The position numbers and the translations under genes were made by a program. This document shows positions 61,218-64,000 of a stretch of 64,000 nucleotides of DNA, in pieces (within the stretch, counting starts at the first letter, position 1; each line of letters opens with the position of its first letter). Under the pieces are notes generated by a model. The model saw nothing but the letters and a program-made list of their open reading frames with translations, made no database searches and was not told where the DNA came from. This DNA is from Pacificimonas pallii (GTDB lineage: Bacteria > Pseudomonadota > Alphaproteobacteria > Sphingomonadales > Sphingomonadaceae): contig NZ_JAGSPA010000004.1 in NCBI RefSeq assembly GCF_019204005.1, forward strand, positions 1 through 64,000. The letters run 5' to 3'.

Positions 61218-61462
61218 GCCTTGGTGAGGCGAATGGGGCCTTTGGCAGAGGCAATATCGACGGGTGTGCCGCCCTGCGTGCAGATTAGCAGATTCTCCCC
61301 GACAAGCGTCTCCGCCTCTGCCCGCACAGCCTCCATGTGATTGCGCCAGACATCCGGCCATAGCGCACGGGCCACTTCGGACGGGCAGAAGCTTTTCAGA
61401 GGTGCGCGCGCCGCTGCGAGGCGGAGGAGCTCCAACCGAATCATGTCCGGGGAAATTGGCAT
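61214..61462 (-). CDS. DUF3253 family protein
   Basis: An 82-aa winged-helix-like protein: IRLELLRLAAARAPLKSFCPSEVARALWPDVWRNHMEAVRAEAETLVGENLLICTQGGTPVDIASAKGPIRL matches DUF3253 along its length. Function unknown. Convergent with fnr and overlapping it by 4 bases. Confidence 0.82.
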   Translation of the reverse strand: MPISPDMIRLELLRLAAARAPLKSFCPSEVARALWPDVWRNHMEAVRAEAETLVGENLLICTQGGTPVDIASAKGPIRLTKA

Positions 61463-61465
61463 ATC

Positions 61466-61855
61466 TTAGCGGTTGATTCCGGGATCATGATCTTTCGCGG
61501 CCGTCACGCGGGATGCCGCCCAGATGACCCCGATAAGCGTTGGCACCGATTGCGGCGTGAACATCATAGCAAAGGCGGCCAGCCCTTCCAACCGGATGAA
61601 GTCCCCAAGCTGGAACACAGATCGTTCAGTCGCCGTGAAAGCGGGCACTGCGCTGTTCACGGTGAGGGCCAGACAGACCAGAGCCGTCAGCCCGTGCCCC
61701 TTACCGGGACGGCGCCGCGCCGCGATCCATGCGGCGACGAGGGACAGGATGACCAGAATGCCTGCCAGAAATGTGCCCGAAAGTCCTCTCTGAGCGGACA
61801 GCAGGCCGAAATGATAACCAACATGTTCGGGACCGAGCGCGCGCGAGAAACGCAC
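61466..61855 (-). CDS. Small membrane protein of unknown function
   Basis: A 129-aa protein with GTG start. Three to four hydrophobic segments are visible (LAGILVILSLVAAWIA, LTALVCLALTVNSAVPAF, LEGLAAFAMMF, VPTLIGVIWAAS). No family recognised. It lies 5 bp after the fadD-like gene and 3 bp before the DUF3253 gene, on the same strand, and is probably cotranscribed. Confidence 0.6.
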   Translation of the reverse strand: MRFSRALGPEHVGYHFGLLSAQRGLSGTFLAGILVILSLVAAWIAARRRPGKGHGLTALVCLALTVNSAVPAFTATERSVFQLGDFIRLEGLAAFAMMFTPQSVPTLIGVIWAASRVTAAKDHDPGINR

Positions 61856-61860
61856 GCCTG

Positions 61861-63657
61861 CTATTTATAAAGTCCGTTCAGCCGCTCGCCATAAATGTCG
61901 CGAATGACGTGGCGGCGGATTTTCATGCTGGGGGTCATCTGTTCGTTTTCGACGGTGAACTGGGCGTCGGCAAGGATGACGCGGCGGACGCGTTCGATGA
62001 CGCTGAGTCCCTTGTTCACACGGTCGACGGCGCCCATCACGGCGCGGTGGAATTCGGGCATGGATTTCAACTGGGCCATGTCGGCGGGCGCGCCGGCCTC
62101 TTTTGCCCACGCCATCGCCCATTCGGGATCGGGCACGACAAGGCCGACGAGGTAGGGGCGTTTGTCGCCAGCGACCATTGCCTGCAGAATTTCGGGCTGA
62201 AGCGTCAGCATGCCCTCCACGCGCTGCGGCGCGACATTGTCGCCCTTGTCGTTGACGATCAGGTCCTTCTTGCGGTCCGTGATGACGATGTGGCCATCCT
62301 CGTCAATATGACCGATATCGCCGGTGTGCAGCCAGCCATCGACAAGCACGCGGTCGGTTTCGGTCTGATTATTCCAATAGCCATGCATGACAAGTTCGCC
62401 CTGCACCAGGATTTCGCCGTCCTCCGCAATCCTGACGGTGGCGCCCTTTAGCGGCGGGCCGACCGTGTCCATCTTGATCGTGCGCGACGGGCGGTTGCAG
62501 CTTACGATGGGCGCAGCCTCGGTCTGGCCATAGCCCTGCAGCAGCGTGACACCGAGCGCCTGGAAGAACAAGCCAACCTCTGGATTGAGCGGCGCGCCGC
62601 CCGATACCATCGCCTTCAGCCGCCCGCCGAAACGGTCGCGGACCTTCCCCCGGATGGTTTTTTCCAGGATCATGTCGAGTGGTTTATCGACCAGCGATGT
62701 CTTGCCCGCATGCACGCGGCGGCGGCCGAGATTGAGTGCGCGCTCGAGCATCCATTTCGCCGCACCGCCCTGCTTTTCGATGCCTTTTGAAATGCGGGTC
62801 CGCAGCACCTCGAACAGGCGCGGGACGACGACCATGATGGTCGGTTTGGTCTCTTCGATATTGGCGGCCAGCTTATCGAGGCCCTGCGAATAATAAATCT
62901 GCGCGCCGGCCATAATGGGCAGATACTGACCTGCCGAATGTTCATAGGCGTGGCTGAGCGGCAGGAACGACAGGAAAGTCTCGTTCTCCGTCAGCCCGAA
63001 ATCATTTGCGAGAATGTCGAACGCGCCCGCGACGCAGCACAGGATCGCGCCGTGATGCTGCCGGACACCGCGCGGCGCGCCGCCCGTGCCGCTGGTGTAG
63101 ATCAGACAGGCGAGATCTTCGCGCTCGACGCCTGACATACGCTGCCGGAGGGCGGCGAGGTCGCCGGGGCAGTCGCCAAACAACTCCCGCCATTCCCGGA
63201 CCCGCGCGCCGGATGACTGTCCGATCTTCAGCCTTTCCATGCCGATGACAAGATCGCAGGCGTCCGACTGGTAGGCAGCCGGCAGCAATATTCTTGCCAG
63301 CTTCTGATCCGAGACGATGGCCGCAGCCGCGTGCGAATCCTCCAATATATGAAGATGATCGCGTTCGGTATTGGTCGTGTAGGTCGGCACCGTCACCGCG
63401 CCCGCCGCCATGATGCCGAGGTCGGCGATACACCATTCCGGGCGGTTTTCGCTGACCAGGACGACGCGGTCGCCAGGCTTGATGCCCGCCGCGATCAGCC
63501 CCTCCGCCACCTGCGCGACCTGATAGGCGGCTTCGATCCAGCTGATCGACTGCCATTCATGATCCCACTTCGCCCACAGGAAAGGCCGTTCGCCATTCGC
63601 CTCCGCCTGGTCGAGAAACATGGTGACCAGATTTGGCCAGTCCTGAGGTTCGGTCAT
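61861..63657 (-). CDS. Long-chain fatty-acid-CoA ligase (FadD15-like)
   Basis: A 598-aa AMP-forming acyl-CoA synthetase. The AMP-binding P-loop LIYTSGTGGAPRG, the mid motif GYGQTEAAPIVSCN, the GWLHTGDIGHIDEDGHIVITDRKKDLIVNDKGDNVAP hinge and a short C-terminal domain are present. It activates long-chain fatty acids for degradation or lipid synthesis. ATG 63657 is preferred; the longer frame adds an unconserved N-terminus. Confidence 0.92.
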   Translation of the reverse strand: MTEPQDWPNLVTMFLDQAEANGERPFLWAKWDHEWQSISWIEAAYQVAQVAEGLIAAGIKPGDRVVLVSENRPEWCIADLGIMAAGAVTVPTYTTNTERDHLHILEDSHAAAAIVSDQKLARILLPAAYQSDACDLVIGMERLKIGQSSGARVREWRELFGDCPGDLAALRQRMSGVEREDLACLIYTSGTGGAPRGVRQHHGAILCCVAGAFDILANDFGLTENETFLSFLPLSHAYEHSAGQYLPIMAGAQIYYSQGLDKLAANIEETKPTIMVVVPRLFEVLRTRISKGIEKQGGAAKWMLERALNLGRRRVHAGKTSLVDKPLDMILEKTIRGKVRDRFGGRLKAMVSGGAPLNPEVGLFFQALGVTLLQGYGQTEAAPIVSCNRPSRTIKMDTVGPPLKGATVRIAEDGEILVQGELVMHGYWNNQTETDRVLVDGWLHTGDIGHIDEDGHIVITDRKKDLIVNDKGDNVAPQRVEGMLTLQPEILQAMVAGDKRPYLVGLVVPDPEWAMAWAKEAGAPADMAQLKSMPEFHRAVMGAVDRVNKGLSVIERVRRVILADAQFTVENEQMTPSMKIRRHVIRDIYGERLNGLYK

Positions 63658-63685
63658 GTCGTTCTGCGCTCCCCAGTCATTATGT

Positions 63686-64000
63686 TCACCTGATGCCCTC
63701 AACCGTGCCTTCGCTGCGCGGGTCGGCGGCGCCGATCCAGCCGCGTCCGGCACGGGCAAGTCCGTTTGCTTTCAGCGGCAGTTCGGACAGGCGCACCTTG
63801 TGGCCTTTCGCGGTCAGCGTGTCCTTGAATGCCGCGGCCACCGTATCGGATTCCAGTATCGTCGGACCGAGCGCGGCATAGACCTGCGGCATGCCGATGG
63901 CATCCTCCACAGACAGGCCGAAGTCGATGACCCCGATGATCGCCTTTGCGGTCTGCGCGATGATCGTCGGCCCGCCCGCCGCGCCGATGGCAAAGGCGAC
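63686..64000 (-). CDS. ggt: Gamma-glutamyltransferase, C-terminal part
   Basis: The window edge cuts this gene; 104 codons remain. The sequence FAIGAAGGPTIIAQTAKAIIGVIDFGLSVEDAIGMPQVYAAL and the end GWIGAADPRSEGTVEGIR match the C-terminal small-subunit domain of gamma-glutamyltranspeptidase (GSPGG-like and ADPR-EG motifs). The N-terminal nucleophile Thr is outside the window. Confidence 0.85.
   Translation of the reverse strand, partial: VAFAIGAAGGPTIIAQTAKAIIGVIDFGLSVEDAIGMPQVYAALGPTILESDTVAAAFKDTLTAKGHKVRLSELPLKANGLARAGRGWIGAADPRSEGTVEGIR

Overview
The window is high-GC and its gene content is alphaproteobacterial: CobS/CobT cobaltochelatase subunits, the GapR and DUF1244 proteins, split AroK/AroB, a TonB-dependent receptor beside S9 and DUF885 peptidases, and an alphaproteobacterial type II-C CRISPR repeat. 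The mix fits Sphingomonadales best. That placement rests on gene content and order; no rRNA gene is present to confirm it.

Region 1 (1-7.5 kb) is a complete type II-C CRISPR-Cas locus. It holds a tracrRNA on the minus strand beside a decayed IS5-type transposase, two hairpins, cas9 (1092 aa), cas1, cas2 and an array of 21 identical 36-bp repeats with 20 spacers. The tracrRNA anti-repeat shows that functional crRNAs come from the minus strand. Region 2 (7.6-26.4 kb) looks like a peptide and amino-acid scavenging locus centred on proline or hydroxyproline: DPP-IV-like peptidase, Rid protein, two DUF885 peptidases (one fused to a SnoaL domain), TonB receptor, sodium-coupled symporter, LysR regulator, a DapA-family lyase with a three-subunit flavin/[2Fe-2S] dehydrogenase resembling D-hydroxyproline dehydrogenase, a COG1228 amidohydrolase and a free-standing SnoaL paralogue. 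Region 3 (26.4-33.5 kb) has a MarR regulator divergent from a cyclase/isatin-hydrolase-like enzyme and two indolepyruvate oxidoreductase subunits, then YeiH, a second MarR and an ABM monooxygenase.

Region 4 (33.5-45.6 kb) carries two tRNAs, rlmB, an M1 aminopeptidase, a glycine-zipper protein, cobT, and then about 4.3 kb that separates cobT from cobS. That stretch contains an AT-rich spacer with inverted repeats, a MASE1-PAS-GGDEF protein, a YefM/YoeB toxin-antitoxin pair, a GGAACCTG repeat cluster, and a proteasome-like Ntn-hydrolase gene overlapping a 59-codon gene. It reads as an acquired insert. Region 5 (45.6-64 kb) is mostly core genome: tRNA-Thr, cpaF, pgeF, aroB, aroK, a 46-codon membrane protein, xerD-like, accA, gapR, pyk, an EamA transporter, a LuxR regulator fused to an apparently inactive alpha/beta-hydrolase, an Fnr regulator with its own Fnr box opposite a cytochrome c, fadD-like and a truncated ggt.

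The strongest leads for new biology are the Ntn-hydrolase/59-aa pair, the LuxR-pseudohydrolase fusion, the hydroxyproline-peptide locus and the compact II-C effector with its tracrRNA architecture. Gene starts were adjusted by Shine-Dalgarno position where that was informative. All homology statements come from motif recognition, not database searches.
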